Assembly (NCBI GenBank): GCA_905220665.1
Contig: CAJNAR010000155.1
Coordinates: 62,001 to 126,000 of the forward strand
Length of the DNA: 64,000 nucleotides
From: Albugo candida
Lineage: Eukaryota > Oomycota > Peronosporomycetes > Albuginales > Albuginaceae
Direction: 5' to 3'
Made by a program: the position numbers and the translations under genes. Below, in pieces: positions 12,685 to 25,500 of this stretch; within the stretch, counting starts at the first letter, position 1, and each line of letters opens with the position of its first letter. Under the pieces are notes generated by a model. That model ran no database searches, was not told the origin of the DNA, and saw nothing but the letters and a program-made list of their open reading frames with translations.

Positions 12685-12848
12685 GATGAGTAGAAACATT
12701 TGCTCCAGCTTTGTGGCAACTCAACATCCATTCTTTATATCAGACCATACGTGTCGCATTCGAAGAATTTCTTTCTCTCGTGGAAACTATGAAGCAAATC
12801 GAAAGTCTAAACGATGGGTAGAAAAATTTGCTCCAACTTGTGGCAAAT
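12685..12848. repeat. Paired upstream repeat, unit 2
   Basis: Copies at 12685-12720 and 12813-12848, 128 bp apart, of the same GATGRGTAGAA...TTTGCTCC...TTGTGGCAA motif as in unit 1. Units 3 and 4 keep only traces (GATGGGTAGAA at about 17736). Confidence 0.55.
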
Positions 12849-13002
12849 AGAGAACGCTCTTCCTATATATCATAAGATGACTATATGCTCGAAGAGGTGT
12901 CTACATCCTTGTTTCTATAAAGCAAATCGAACATGAATCGAAGAGGGCGTTCGAGAATTGAGAACACGCTAAATGCAGAATTGCAACAAATGTGACTAGC
13001 GT

Positions 13003-13030
13003 AAGGCATAAGGCATAAGGCATAAGGCAT
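13003..13030 (+). repeat. Microsatellite (AAGGCAT)4
   Basis: Four perfect 7-bp repeats in the upstream region of unit 2; absent from the other units. Confidence 0.95.
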
Positions 13031-13289
13031 ACCGCTATCGCAACTTGTACTCAGTCTTTCACCCTAGTCCGCTCAAGAAATTCGAATCAAAATAAGATGG
13101 TCTAAGATGAACAACTTAACTTTTAGAGGTGAACATCAACGATGATATAGCTGTACTTTTTTCTTTCTATTTTCTTTACTTTTTTTCGAACCGTAACTCG
13201 CTGCTTCTACGTGCGAGCCCCACATTCAGCCTGGTGATTCTTTTTTTTAATTTTCCCAAACGATAAAGCTGACATTTCTACCATAGACG

Positions 13290-16100
13290 GTCTCGAGGGT
13301 TAATGAAGGAATGGTGTGATATCAGCAAAGCGTTTCACGAGAATGAGTATCATTTACTATGCTAGAATGCACAAACAATTTCTGGATGGTGTGTGTACAT
13401 GCAACAAAAAAGCGATGTGAGTAGGCGTTTGATTTGCTGAACAATCAACACACACTCCCTTAGAAAAATCATTCGATTGGTCTTTGAGTGCGGCATCCCT
13501 CAGCTGACACTTTTCGAGTATATCCAATGAACGTATCGTCTGATGGTATTCGCGTCGCCTATGGCAGGTAAACAAGTACCCCATAAACCAAACTTCTGGA
13601 ATCTGGTATAGAAGGAAGGCTCTTGACTGCTCACTGAGCAGTTCAGTCTCCAAAGCCGATGGAAGCGAGCGGCATGGTTGACTGAGGACGATCAGTTCAT
13701 TAGTGAATAATCGGAAAATTTCACCATCAATCTGCGTGTGCGATACCAATGATGTGTCCGACAGTAATGATAGCAATATAGGGATCCCAGCCATGCCAAT
13801 TCCTGAAATGCTTCTTGTTTTATTTCCTCCCGTTGTATTTCTTTCACCATGTAATCCAATATGAAGTTCAGATACATCCTCGCGCCCAAGGAGCTAGCCA
13901 CTTCCGCAACAACATCCACCTTCTTTGACTTAAGGACTTCGTCCATAGAAAACCCTCAAATCTTTGTTTTTTGCTGTACCATTACTCTCACGCAACAGCT
14001 ATCTATTAACTTCCCATGATCCGTCAACGCATCGCTACTTGTGAGGCACCTGCTCGTAGCGCAACATATATCATATAACACGTTCTGTATACTATTGCCG
14101 TCCTGGTAGAACGCTCATGGAGCGACGAGAACGCAATTTGCTTGCAAAGGAAATGGTCATCGGCTTAGAAATAGTCGCATCTCTTTTTATTCAAATAGGC
14201 GATTATCTATTCTGTATGACCAACGTTGCCGGGTTATATACCCCTGGTGTTTGCGCAAGAATGTGGCAGAACTAAACAAATATAAAAAAAGCTATATTGG
14301 CACTGTTTACGACCGCCACTCTACTGCAGTATTCGTACACGAGCTCGGCGGGACCAGACGGAATCTTGGTATAAGAATGCTGCAATCCCAGCAAGACACC
14401 TTCGTTTGTGCTAGGGCGTGTTGTAATGGCATTGCTCAGATCCGTTCAGCCTTCGACATCACAAACTGTCGCAGCACTGTGCATGACGAGCACGGGTAAA
14501 AATTGCTTTGTGTTCTGCTTCGCAATGTGCGCACTGCTGCAAAATAAATAGGAGTCCAGCATTGACGGCTTGCTTGGTATCGTATGGCAGATAGCCACAG
14601 AAGTGCTGATGCTTCTCCGAGTGCCCTATCAACAACGCATTCAACTCCCTGAGCCGAGCAAATTGAGAGACGATGAGGTCTAGAGAGCAGTCAGTTCAAC
14701 AATCCGAAAAGAAGACGAGACGGGTGACTTTGTTCCGTTTGTAAGTGGTTTTAGTAAAGACTAGCCTTTGTACTGTGAGGCTTCCTTGCTTCAGCATTCA
14801 CGATACCACCTGCAAATTACAATCCTACACGACACCAAAATCAGCAGGCAGGCGATATATTTTATAGAAAAAGATTGTTGACTTTCACCCATGTTGACCA
14901 CTTGCGGATACTTCTCTTTGAAATGCATGTACTTGTGGAACAAGTTATGCACCGCATCTCGTCGATCGTACTGGACACGGCTGCCTGGAGGTCGTCGTTC
15001 CTGTAGTTCATTCTGTCACACATTTCATGACGCATACCGCCATGAACGGTATCACTCGACTTGATAGCCATCGATCTTGCGGTACACGATGCGTGTTATG
15101 TCCTATAGTGTATCCCGATCGTAATTGATTCGATAAAGTAAGCGACCGGATAAAAAATCTCCAAGATCCCGCTTTCTGGATGTCCCCAAGAGTCCTGAAC
15201 AGTAATTCCAATTTGCTGCATTGCACCATGCTCTACCGGATGTACTGGTAGCGCAGATCTTAGCGTTTTTATGCTTTTGTCCATGTTCACATCAAATCTC
15301 TGTGAGTAGAAAAGGCGTTTTGTTACGACAAGAACACGTATACGTTTGAAGCTAGTAAGTTCTTTGTAATTGAAGCCCAAGTCATTGCCAAAACATGACA
15401 CAAGTGGTAACATTTCCATTGATACATCGACTTGCTGACAGAGACTTCAAGTACAGCTTCAAAGCAGACCGATCAGTGTCGGTAACTTTGCATCGTCTTG
15501 TTGTATATCATGCTCCTTAGAGGTTGCTGCTGACGCATGCTGCAGCTGTGCTTTGATACAGGTATTTGGATGAGCTGCACTGCATTATAGCTCAAGATGC
15601 GTCTGATGATGTCGATCCATTTTCTATCAGTCAATAGTATCCACTTGCTGAGACCGATCCAAAATATACAAGCTTATTTGAAATTACACGTTGAAGCCGG
15701 TGTGCCTGGAAAGAGTTGGCTGCGCTGCTGGCAATTCGTAATCCATTACGGCTAGGCGATAGCTTTTTATCTGCTGTTAGATCAATTCGACTGATAACCG
15801 CAAATATGGAGTTTGCGCGGTGTGCAGACAAGAGCATCTCTTCGAAATTGAGTGTGTATGCATTCGGTATTGTAAAAACGACCCCACTGCTAGGAATGTT
15901 GCTAAGCCATGTATTCATTGCATGTTGATTTACTGCTCTTGGAACGACGTCCCCAATCACTGGATGTGGAGATTCTTCAGTTGGTCAGCTGAATGCATAT
16001 AATTTCTCCAGATTGAAGATGTGCAGCTTTTCGTAGACGATATCTTTTGTCGCAATCGTCCCGGCTAATCTTGGCCTTGGCTACATTCGTTTATTCCTAG
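13290..16100 (-). pseudogene. Unknown gene X, decayed copy 2
   Basis: The best preserved X copy. Overlapping minus-strand frames 13692-13946 (84 codons) and 13357-13794 (145 codons) look like one coding stretch broken by a frameshift; the first has a charged, helical appearance (KKVDVVAEVASSLGARMYLN, then VKEIQREEIKQEAFQELAWL). Upstream frames 15008-15229 and 15096-15419 contain RVLVVTKRLFYSQRFDVNMD and AMQQIGITVQDS, which recur at corresponding positions of units 3 and 4. I recognise no domain. Confidence 0.5.
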
Positions 16101-16204
16101 TGACTCAAACTGACGATCCACATCTCCTTGGAAGAAGGTCCAGTACCTATGCTACATAGACTTTTTAGGTCTAACTGACATTGTGCGTCGAGGTCTTACT
16201 TATT

Positions 16205-16620
16205 CCGAACGTACGATACTTGCGCCTCAACCAACATAGCTTCCTTTTCGCGCTCGAAGTGGAATGATATGTGCCTTGTGTTATGAGCCTCCTTTCCGGC
16301 TGACAGATGCAAACCCAACGCGTATGAAAACATCATTCCCAGTATAAGATGCTTCGCATGTTGATTCTGGAGCATTCTACTCGATGATTCAAGGAAAAGA
16401 CGAACAATCATTAGGCAACGATGGCATCAAGTATATAGAAGACGACCATTGATCGATCCATTAGCAAATATTTCGTGAGCACAAAGCCGGTACAATAGGT
16501 CGTAAATGCTCTATTGAAGACAAGACTCGTCAGCTAAAACTCTTCTTTCTCACTGCAATGAGAGTCGAGAATATTAAGTCTTGGACGTAGCTGCTTCCTG
16601 CAGAATCGCTTCAAGGTAAG
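16205..16620 (-). pseudogene. RFT1 3'-half pseudogene, copy 3 (internally deleted)
   Basis: Matches both ends of the RFT1 3'-half module, but roughly 600 bp of the middle is gone. The C-terminal end (SSSRMLQNQHAKHLILGMM beside RFT1's ESPSKMLWNQHGKHFILGMM) runs to about 16410; a short middle piece (GGCATCAAGTATATAGAAGA) follows, and from about 16460 the sequence resumes at the RFT1 region around 32.57 kb. Clearly dead. Confidence 0.85.
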
Positions 16621-17287
16621 AGCTGATCGGATGCTAATGGCAGTTTAGTCACTTCCGCTGCTTCAAATGTATCGTTCCACTACCATGCACTTGTCTATTC
16701 GGTCACGGCATTATACCAGTAAATTGTGTATGGCACTTTCAATTAGAAGGCAATTCATTGGGGCAATAGGTGGTACAGATGTTATGTATCTATGCATCCA
16801 ATATCATCGGATCTATGTTTCGTCGCAAAGTACGGGAGGGACGGCTACTGATTCCGCAAGGATGAATGCGTCAAGTGAATTTCTTTTCTCAAGACTGAAG
16901 TAAAGAAAAGCAATAGCTTCCTGCTGCAGGCAGATTCCACAAGTACGTATCAAGATTGATCAGAAGAGCGCTGAATTGAACAACTTTAAGCTCAAGGAAT
17001 AAGCACGTTTCTTCTTTGCAATTTAGGCAATTTGGGCACTTTTCGTTATGAATTGTATAATCTCGAATATCTTGGTATGTCTCACAGTATCACTGACTCG
17101 AATGTTTGTGCTGCAGGAATAGAGCGGTGCACGTCACATTAGGGCAAACCACTTGCGGAGTTGGGCTACTCATGTAAATAACGAAAGATGCTTGACGTGC
17201 GCAACCGCAATAAAGCAAAGTGAGAAGCGAGAAGTGAAGATATTGTGATAGAATGACATTTGGCTACTTTAGATAAGCAAAGTTTTA

Positions 17288-17590
17288 TCAATCTTTATTC
17301 TGTATCTCATTTTCGTTCGAATCTTGGTCTTTGAATAATTCACCAAGCGTGTTCTTTTCCGGTAAGACTTGATTCCGAACTTGGCCTGAACTCGTGCTTT
17401 GCCGCATTTTCGATAACCTTTTCTTCGTGCTTTTTTCCTCTTGAGTATGGGTTAGCTTTATAGAAGGCTTGGATCCGGAACTGCCCATCAAATTTCTCCT
17501 AATCGATAAGTTTACCGCCATGGAAGACTGCGACGGGAGAATCAAGGAGGCTGCCAAGATGGATGACAGACAAGCGGAGGCAATCTTCAT
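17288..17590 (-). CDS. Small secreted protein, RNLM family, copy 3
   Basis: Intact 100-residue frame: signal peptide MKIASACLSSILAASLILPS, then VNLSIRRNLMGSSG with the family motif RNLM at residues 32-35, preceded by a second Arg. The tail is strongly charged (KSTKKRLSKMRQ, then an acidic end DQDSNENE) and has no cysteine after the leader. Compared with its sisters only the first about 37 residues are conserved; the rest has diverged in length and sequence, as expected of fast-evolving secreted proteins. Role unknown; a candidate effector by secretion, size and family expansion. Confidence 0.65.
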   Translation of the reverse strand: MKIASACLSSILAASLILPSQSSMAVNLSIRRNLMGSSGSKPSIKLTHTQEEKSTKKRLSKMRQSTSSGQVRNQVLPEKNTLGELFKDQDSNENEIQNKD

Positions 17591-18149
17591 TTATAGACTT
17601 TTAGATGACGTTATTTATTGTTTGATGAAGCTACAAAAACAATCTGTGGAATGATCTGGAACCTTCTGATCTGCTGATGTAGCGAAAGGATCATAAAAGA
17701 CACATTTTTCAACTTAGCAAATCGATAGCATAAGCGATGGGTAGAATCATGCGTAGGTGTTCGAAGGTATTTCTACATTCTTTGGCCCTATGAAGTAAAT
17801 AGAACATGCCTCAAACAGGGCATTTGGGATGGGAATGCGCTGAACGCAAGCATGGAACAGGGGATCCTGTTGTCTGACAGAATGTGTACTAACACTCTCA
17901 ATGTACTAACCTGGTAATAGAGCTCAGCTTCGCTTTTGATCTTAACCGCTCGAAGAGACTCGAAAGAATAGGATTGTATAAGCTAACAAACTCGCCTTAT
18001 CGAGATGAACATGAATGATAATGTATTTGTACTCTACACCTTCTATTTTTTTGGAACCCTAATTCTGTTGCTTCGACGGGCTAAACACAATCTCAATGTA
18101 GCAATTCCTTTAGTTTAAATCTCGGTTTGTGGGAAGCTACACTTTTATC

Positions 18150-21149
18150 ACATAGGAACGGTATCGAGCGTTGAAGAAGGGAAGGTGTGATCTCAGCAAA
18201 GCGTTTCACGACTATGATTATTTTTGTCGTCTATCATCTTATAGTACTTACGGCACATCAGCTGTGCGCATTTACTTTGCTAGAATACTTGAACAATATT
18301 TATATGGTGTCTGTACATTCATCCAACGAAGAAGCGATGTGATGAGCCGTCTAATTCGACTTGCTAAAGAATCATTTCAATCCAAAATCAAGTCATCAAA
18401 TTGGTCTCCATTACTCTATTTTTTCAGCTAACAATTCTCGAGAACTATCAATGAAAGTATCGTCTGATGATGTTTGTGTCGCCTTTGACAAGTCTTAACT
18501 AGCCCAAGAAATCCGACTTCTGACTTCACGAATAAAAACAAGCAAGTTAATTTAAAACGACGGCAGCGAGTGGCATGGTTTGACCGAGGACGATCAATTC
18601 ACCGGTGGACTTTGTCAAGTCTGCATTTCTTACAAAACTCGAAAATCGGGCCAGAAGATATCACGATCACCCTGTGTGCCAAGTTCTAATGATGCGCCTA
18701 CTAGTAATGAGAGCAAGTGATGGATCTCATTCAAGCCAATTCCAAATTTTATCATTTCCATCTTGTAATCCAATCTTTCCTTGATCGAACAATAATACTG
18801 CTCTCGAGGAATTTCAACAAAAGTACGTTCAAGTGTGTCGTTCACATGCACATGCTGCAGGGCTACTACGGATGTGGCACATGAAGTGTGTTGTCAGTGG
18901 TTGGAGTTACTTTTAATTTCATGCAAGAGCGCTACGATTAGAGTACAAAAAAGTACTGCAGAATAAATCGGAGGTCTCACTGTCAAGAGATATATTCTCC
19001 TCCTGACGAGCTGGCCCCTTCCGTCAACAACATTCAGCTTATTTTGATGTACCTTTGATCTTAACCAACAAGCTTCTGTACTTACTATTACTTTGAATGC
19101 ATCTGTCATAGCATAGCTACTTGCGGGGCACCTGCAGGGAGCGCAGCAGCTATCATACATCACACGTTAGGTATACTATCTCAGTGCTATCCAAATTCTC
19201 ATGGACCGATGAGACCCACACTTTGCTTGCAAATTAAATGATATTGGGCTTGAAAATGTTCCCATCTCTATTTCATTCATTTAGGGTAATTACCTTGCCC
19301 TTCATCAAGTATCTGAAGCTGGTGGTTGTGTAAGAAGTTGGCACAACCAAAACTTCATAAAAGCTGTATTGACACTGTTGACGGCAGTCTGACTGGTATT
19401 TGAAGCTTTCGTATACTAGTCCGGCGGGATCGGACCGAATTCGGTATAGGAATGGTCCACTAACAACGAGAATACCTTCGTTTGCATTAGGGGCTATTGT
19501 GGTGGCACTGTTCGATCTTTTTAGCCTGTGTCATCACAGAAAATCTCACAGCACAGCGCGTGACGAATACAGATGAAAAATACCTTTGTACTCTTTTCCG
19601 CAGTCTTCATATTGCTGCCACATAAATACGCGTTCAGCATTGACGGCTTGCTGGGTATCTTGATGGTAGATAGCTACAGAACTGCTGATGCGTCACGGTG
19701 GCCGCCTTATTGAGATACATGTTCAAACACCTGTGACGAGTAAATGAAGAGATGGTGATGTCGGTGTATAGAGCATCCAGTCCAAGCATCCAAAAAGAAG
19801 ACTATGCGGGTAGCTCTGTTCCACATATAATTGAGTTGAGAAGACTATCCTTAATCCTACTCGACATCGATATCAGCAGGCAATAAATCTTGTAGAAAAT
19901 GGTTGACTTTGAACCCATGCTGGTCAATTACCAATGCTTCTCTCTACAGTGTGAGAAACTCATTGGAAAAGTTCCGCACCGCACCTCATCGATAGTACTG
20001 GACGCGTCTATCTGCATGGCATCGTTCCTGTTGTTATGCCGTGCATGCCACTAGTTTATTTAACATTACAGACCGTGCGGATTACGATAGCACGAGTGCG
20101 TGATATGAATGATGTACCAGGATTGTAATTGATCCGATGAAATATGTGGCTGGGAAGAAATATTCAAGCTTCCGCTTTGTAGATATACCCTCGATTCCGA
20201 ACAGTAATTCTAATTTGCTGCATTTGTGCCACGCTCCATCGGATGAACTTGTCGCGCAGAACTAACCGTTTCTTCGTTTTTGTCAATGTTTATATATAAT
20301 ACCCGAAAGTAAATGAGCTGTTTTCTTAAAAACCAGCATATGCTTGCATGAGGTAGGGTCTTTTTGAATGAAGTTCACGTCATCAGCAAACACATCAATG
20401 CGACACTTCACATTGTTACACAGAGTTGCTGAAAGATACTTCAAGTACCACTTCCAGCTATGGCACGATCACTACCAGCAATATTGCAACTTCTAGTAAT
20501 GATGTGTGCTCATTGAAGATTGCTGGGTGATTGTCATCGATAAAGCAAAGCAAAGTAGTGCCAATAGAAAGCTGTGTTAATGAGCCAAACTGCATTGTGA
20601 CTCGCAATTGATCTAAGAATGATTCAGGCTACGCTGATACGATGTCGGGAATCACTCGATGGGATTATTTTGTAGTTATTTAACAAAAGAGGGCCATTTT
20701 TTGAGGTTAGACATGTGCCACTCTTCGGGAATTGGTTTACTGAGATATTGTCTCTAATAACCTTGCCTTGTCTCTATTCGGTCAGTAACCATGACTCATA
20801 ATTGCCGTCCAAGAATTTTTTTTACATCTTATAGGATCACAATTTCAGCAAACTTTTGTGGCTATACGGATTGTCCGGATGTCCCTTCTCATTAAATCAT
20901 TTCGATCACCAAATAGAGCCGTATTTGCTTTCGAGCTGGAGCACTTTTATTTTACCTTTGCGACCATAGTGCGAGAAACACAGTCTGGTAATCGATATCA
21001 AACTCACTAATTGCTCAAGAGCAAGGTTGACGATGGGGTTCAATTGGAAGCAAAAAGCTTCAGTAAATGGCTACTCGAAAGTTCCGTGGATAGAGCTAGC
21101 AAAACCAGTCGAGCTTATATCGTCGAGAGCTTAATCATTACAAATGTTT
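18150..21149 (-). pseudogene. Unknown gene X, decayed copy 3
   Basis: Minus-strand frames 18630-18851 (VNDTLERTFVEIPREQYYCS) and 18894-19163 (a hydrophobic segment YSAVLFCTLIVALLHEIKSN) correspond to the unit 1 pieces around 8320-8586. Upstream, reading down from about 20.5 kb, remnants of the same blocks seen in units 1, 2 and 4 appear in shifting frames with many stops. No intact reading frame. Confidence 0.45.
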
Positions 21150-22165
21150 GTGATGCTTGCACTTTAGCCAAGGTAGTCTTCGTGCCAGAATTGGAATAAA
21201 CACTTGTGATATAACCCTCTTTTCCTGCTGAAAGATGCAAAATCCAACACATATCAAACACATCATTCCCAATATAAGTGCTTTCCATGATGATTCCAAA
21301 GCATCTTACCCGGTGATTGAATGGAAATTGAAAGAATCATTCGTGTGTAAGACCAGAATGTGATACAAACGAAGCTCAGTAGTGCCATAAACAACATGCG
21401 TCCAGGTAGGGTATGACAATATATATAGTCGGAACGCCCCATGCCGCCCCGAGCTTTCCTCCAAAAGCCTGCTAATGAACAAAAAGCAGCATGTACCTTA
21501 TGCGACACGTCATATGTTTACAATTCGCCAGAATTAGTCCGATCGTGCCCAAATGATATTGACTCATTAGGATGTAGACAATGATGGCATAAAGTATCGA
21601 GAAGACGATCATTGACTGGTCGAACGCCACAAACTCTTGGGACATGTGCACAAAGGCTTCCAAGATTCCATTGACCTCCAAAGCCAGATGTAAATGCAAT
21701 ACACTGACAGGGTATTCGAGATGTTCTTTGTGCTCTTTCGCTTCCAAGCAGAAGTAGAAGATAAGTCTTCAAGTCGCATCAAATTCCAAATAAATTTTGA
21801 TGAATCCCGAAGGACCCGCTGATTCTTTTACTACTGCTTCTTGAATAATGATTGATAATTTCAGATAATGGCTCCAGTGGATCCCTTAATTGAGTGAGTG
21901 ATCAGATGGAGGATCAGCTTTCCAAAGTAGAATACTAATCCCGTATATTCCCATCATCGCAAATATTGCACTTCGAGACAGGGTCCATAAGTCTTCTCCT
22001 TCTACGAAAAACAATCGTATCGTTTTCAGCAATACGGGTACAGTCGGTCATAATCGCTCTACCAACGAGAAATGTCGCCATCTGAAACTTCTTTTCGTCA
22101 TATGAGAGTGAAGAATAATAAGTCTTGGACGTAGCTGCTTCCACCAGAATCATAGAAAGGTAAGG
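21150..22165 (-). pseudogene. RFT1 3'-half pseudogene, copy 4
   Basis: Minus-strand match to the RFT1 C-terminal half, split over frames 21263-21508, 21472-21747 and 21935-22153. Its spacer junction near 22165 is the same as in the other copies, so all four derive from one truncated ancestor. Near-identity to copy 2 over several hundred bases suggests a recent exchange or late duplication between these two. Confidence 0.9.
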
Positions 22166-22356
22166 ATCAATGGGATGCTGACGATATTTTTTTTATCATT
22201 TCCGGTGCTCAAAATCCGTCTTTCCACTATCATGTACTTCTACCGCTCTTCGAGCACGGAATTATACCAGTAAACTGTGTATGGCACATTCAATCAGAGG
22301 GCACCTCATTGGAACAACAGCAATACAGATGTTATGATATCATGCATCCAATATTA

Positions 22357-22373
22357 TCGGCTTTGTTTCTACT
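22357..22373 (+). repeat. Target-site duplication of outer SINE (left)
   Basis: TCGGCTTTGTTTCTACT, 17 bp, repeated exactly at 26970-26986. The empty site is visible in unit 1 (ATCGGCTTTGAATTCT near 6049). Confidence 0.85.
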
Positions 22374-22565
22374 TTGACAAGGATTTCATTACACTTTTTA
22401 TCTGGTTCTTTAACTACCTTCCTTATCCTATCATGAGCCCCTGACCGTGTGAATATCACTCAAGTCTGACTTCAAACCTAGGGAGGCAGATTTTCAAGCT
22501 TATTGCTTGGGTGGGCTCAAACCGCTGCCCACACTGCCGGGGATCGAACCAACGACCTCCGGCAG

Positions 22566-22580
22566 GGGTCCGTGCGCTCA
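22566..22580 (+). repeat. Target-site duplication of LINE (left)
   Basis: GGGTCCGTGCGCTCA, 15 bp, repeated exactly at 26589-26603. It lies inside the tRNA-like head of the outer SINE. Confidence 0.85.
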
Positions 22581-25500
22581 GTTGAAGGTGTCTATATTAC
22601 TAGAATTAGACTAACTGACTTCACTAGTTGCCTAGGCTATCTTAAATAACATATATACATTTAAAAAAAGTTTCGTGAAATACCTTTGAGATATGATAAA
22701 ATGTCGTCTCGTTGATAATCCCGTATCGTAGTAGCCTCAGCACCCTTAATACGAGACTGTGTCCAGCTTGTAAATGCTGTAAAGTTGAAAAAGTTGTTAA
22801 GTTGTAAAAATGGTCCAAAAGTACCGTGGTTTGCAAATTGGTGTGCGCCACACTACGGTGAGCAGAACCAGCCAACTAGGACTAGGATCCGAGTTGCACT
22901 TGCATTTTGACTTGTCGGTGCCGTACCCGCAGTAATGATCTTTGGCTTCTAAGAAATCCACCAAATGATCCTTGCGTTGCGAGTTGATCCAGCACCTTTG
23001 TAAGCCGAATGCGTTCCTCGTGATCGTAACACTGTCTTCGAAAGTACCGAACGTGCGCACTAAACGTGGTGTAGATCAGGGAAAGTGCTGGAACTGTCGG
23101 AGTTGCTGATCGCTGATCAAACAAACGACGATTCCGATCTGTCCAGACGAAGTGCAGTGTCACCGCTTGCAGTGCAAGCCATAAATCTGAGATAATGTCG
23201 AAATAGTATTTCCAATCCGACCGTACTGTTGGGACAATTGCACATGCAATATGCGTCCAACGTGGTCGAGAGGAGAAAAAACTGATCCCAGCTAGGGAGT
23301 AACTCCCTCCATAATTGTGCCGTGTGATCGCACTCTAGAAAGAGATGTTGATCGGATTCTACTGCCCCACACGAAGGCTGCGTGCACAATATGATGTCGG
23401 GCTGAATATCCTTCAAGAACCAGAAACGAGATCGAACTGGCAACATCCGAAAGGCTAGACGAAACTGTAAATCCTCGAAAATTGGTAATACACGTTTTCG
23501 AAGATGCCGTGATGTAGCCATAAAAGCTCGAATTTGTTCGGAATCCAGTGCGTCCGATCTCTCCCGTGATGACCAATGTGTCGACATCGGATGACTCTTG
23601 ATTGGTTCGGGAGGTTTCCAGACGATTCGTGAAAGTTGTGAGCGTGGAATAGATGGAAAATAATGTTTCCTTTCCTTTGTTTTTACACCCACATAAAATG
23701 ATCTGCCACTTGTGGTTGGTGTGATCCAAGTGATGATACCAATCGTCGAGTGGATACGCTGGAGAATCTGATTGACTTCATTGTCAAGTCGACTCAGCAA
23801 CTTTTCTTCAGACATATGCGATATGTTTAGTTCTTCGTCGTTGTAATAGTTGGGGACGAAATCTTCCTTCGTTGGCCATGTGTCGCTTTCTCGAAAAAAG
23901 TCTTGAAGACTGCGAATCTCGAAAAGCGTAGCAAACGTTTTTCGAAATGTTCGATGTGGTTCGTCCGCCATACCAAAGATTGTACCAAACTTTCTGCGTA
24001 CTCGGATGACGAGGAGCAGCTTCGTAATGTAACTTTTGGTCGCAGTGAAACCACATCGGTTGTTCCATGTAGTACTGAAGGCGTTGTAAAACATTCAAAT
24101 CTGATATTGAAATGCTCCAATCCATCTGATGCCACATTTTAAATGCGTGTTTCCACCATGACGATATGCTCTCCCATTGAACCATTTTCCCATGTCGATT
24201 TGGTGCGATGGTGAATATATACATCGGCTTGTGTGGTCCAAAGGAAGGTTAGATAAGTTGCAATAATTCCGTCGAAGCAGTTGTCCAATTCGCAGGAATA
24301 ATTGTTGACGCATCGGATGCGAACTGCTGAAGGAATTGAATACGTTGTAGTTTTGAGCTTCCCACCAAAAAAGGAACTTGTAGTCCACCATCTTGTCGGC
24401 GATGATATAAAAACTCTTTGCTGAGTAGGTGAACATGTGTGGAATCTTTTTTGTGTTTCCGACCAAGCACAAATCGATTTAACATCGATTGCCACTGTCA
24501 CATGGTCGCTGCTGGTATATCAACGTGCATCGTATAATGCCACAAACGTGATAAAATCATCGTCTGCGCAACCAGTAGTCGACCACGAACAGTTCGTGCT
24601 CGTCGAAATCATACATCAAACCCATCGAGAGTTAAAATAACCATCGAATGAGTCGGTGTCTGACCAAACGGAATACCCAAATACTTGACCGAATCCTCCG
24701 GACTCATTATGGTCAAATTGGGAATACGTGGACATGGCTTGGTCCGATTCAACGAGAGCAAGGATGATTTACTCAAGTTGAGTTTCGCACCCGATCCATC
24801 GCAATAGACTTGGACGAGTTCGAGTTGCGTCAAAACACCATTTGGTGTCTCTGAAAGCAATGTCGAATCGTCCGCAAAAAATAATCCAGTTGCGACCGTC
24901 GTGCCATTAATCCAAATGCCATGTTCTTCATGTTGACGAAGTAAATTTCCCAAAGGTTCGATCGTCATCAGAAAAAGTAATGCTGAGAGAGGATCACCTT
25001 GTTTCACTCCACGTTGTGGTGTAATGGACGGTGTGATATTTCCATTAATCAACAACTGCGCCTTTGTATTATTGTACAAAAGACGAACCCAATCGATGAA
25101 ACTTTTTCCAACGCCCATTTTTTCCAAAACGCGAAACATCTACGTCCAATTGACTCGATCATTAGCTTTCTCAAAGTCGAGAAAAGTTGCATAAGCTTCC
25201 TCCCCACGATGAGTGACCAAGTCTTGGATGTCGGTCAGATGTCGAATATGGTGATGCATTGACCTTCCGCGCACAAATGATTTTTGATCTTGATGGATCA
25301 AGTTTGGCAAGAAGCGTTGCAATCGATACGCCAACACTTTTGAAAGTACTTTCACATCGACTCAAAGCAGTGCGATCGGGCGATAGTTGCCAGGATCACC
25401 TCGTGAACCTTTTTTGTATAAAAGTGTGATTGCTGAGTCACGTTGTGATCGAAGTAAAATTCCTCTTTCCAGCTGATATTCGAACACGATCTTCAGACAC

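Larger units (their letters stand above)
10640..16204 (-). repeat. Tandem array unit 2
   Basis: Second unit in the same order: RFT1 3'-half remnant (10640-11650), spacer, secreted-protein gene (12288-12548), upstream region with the paired repeat (12685-12848), a short (AAGGCAT)4 tract, and X debris (13290-16100). The spacers 11650-12287 and 12549-13290 hold no gene beyond these. Confidence 0.8.
16205..21149 (-). repeat. Tandem array unit 3
   Basis: Shortest unit: RFT1 remnant with internal deletions (16205-16620), spacer, secreted-protein gene (17288-17590), X debris (18150-21149). Spacers 16620-17287 and 17591-18150 show no additional gene. Confidence 0.8.

Noticed and set aside
24609..25139. 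An active reverse transcriptase
   Set aside because: FADD and GVKQGDPLS are present, but the full ORF has at least four in-frame stops, a frameshift and a 5' truncation.
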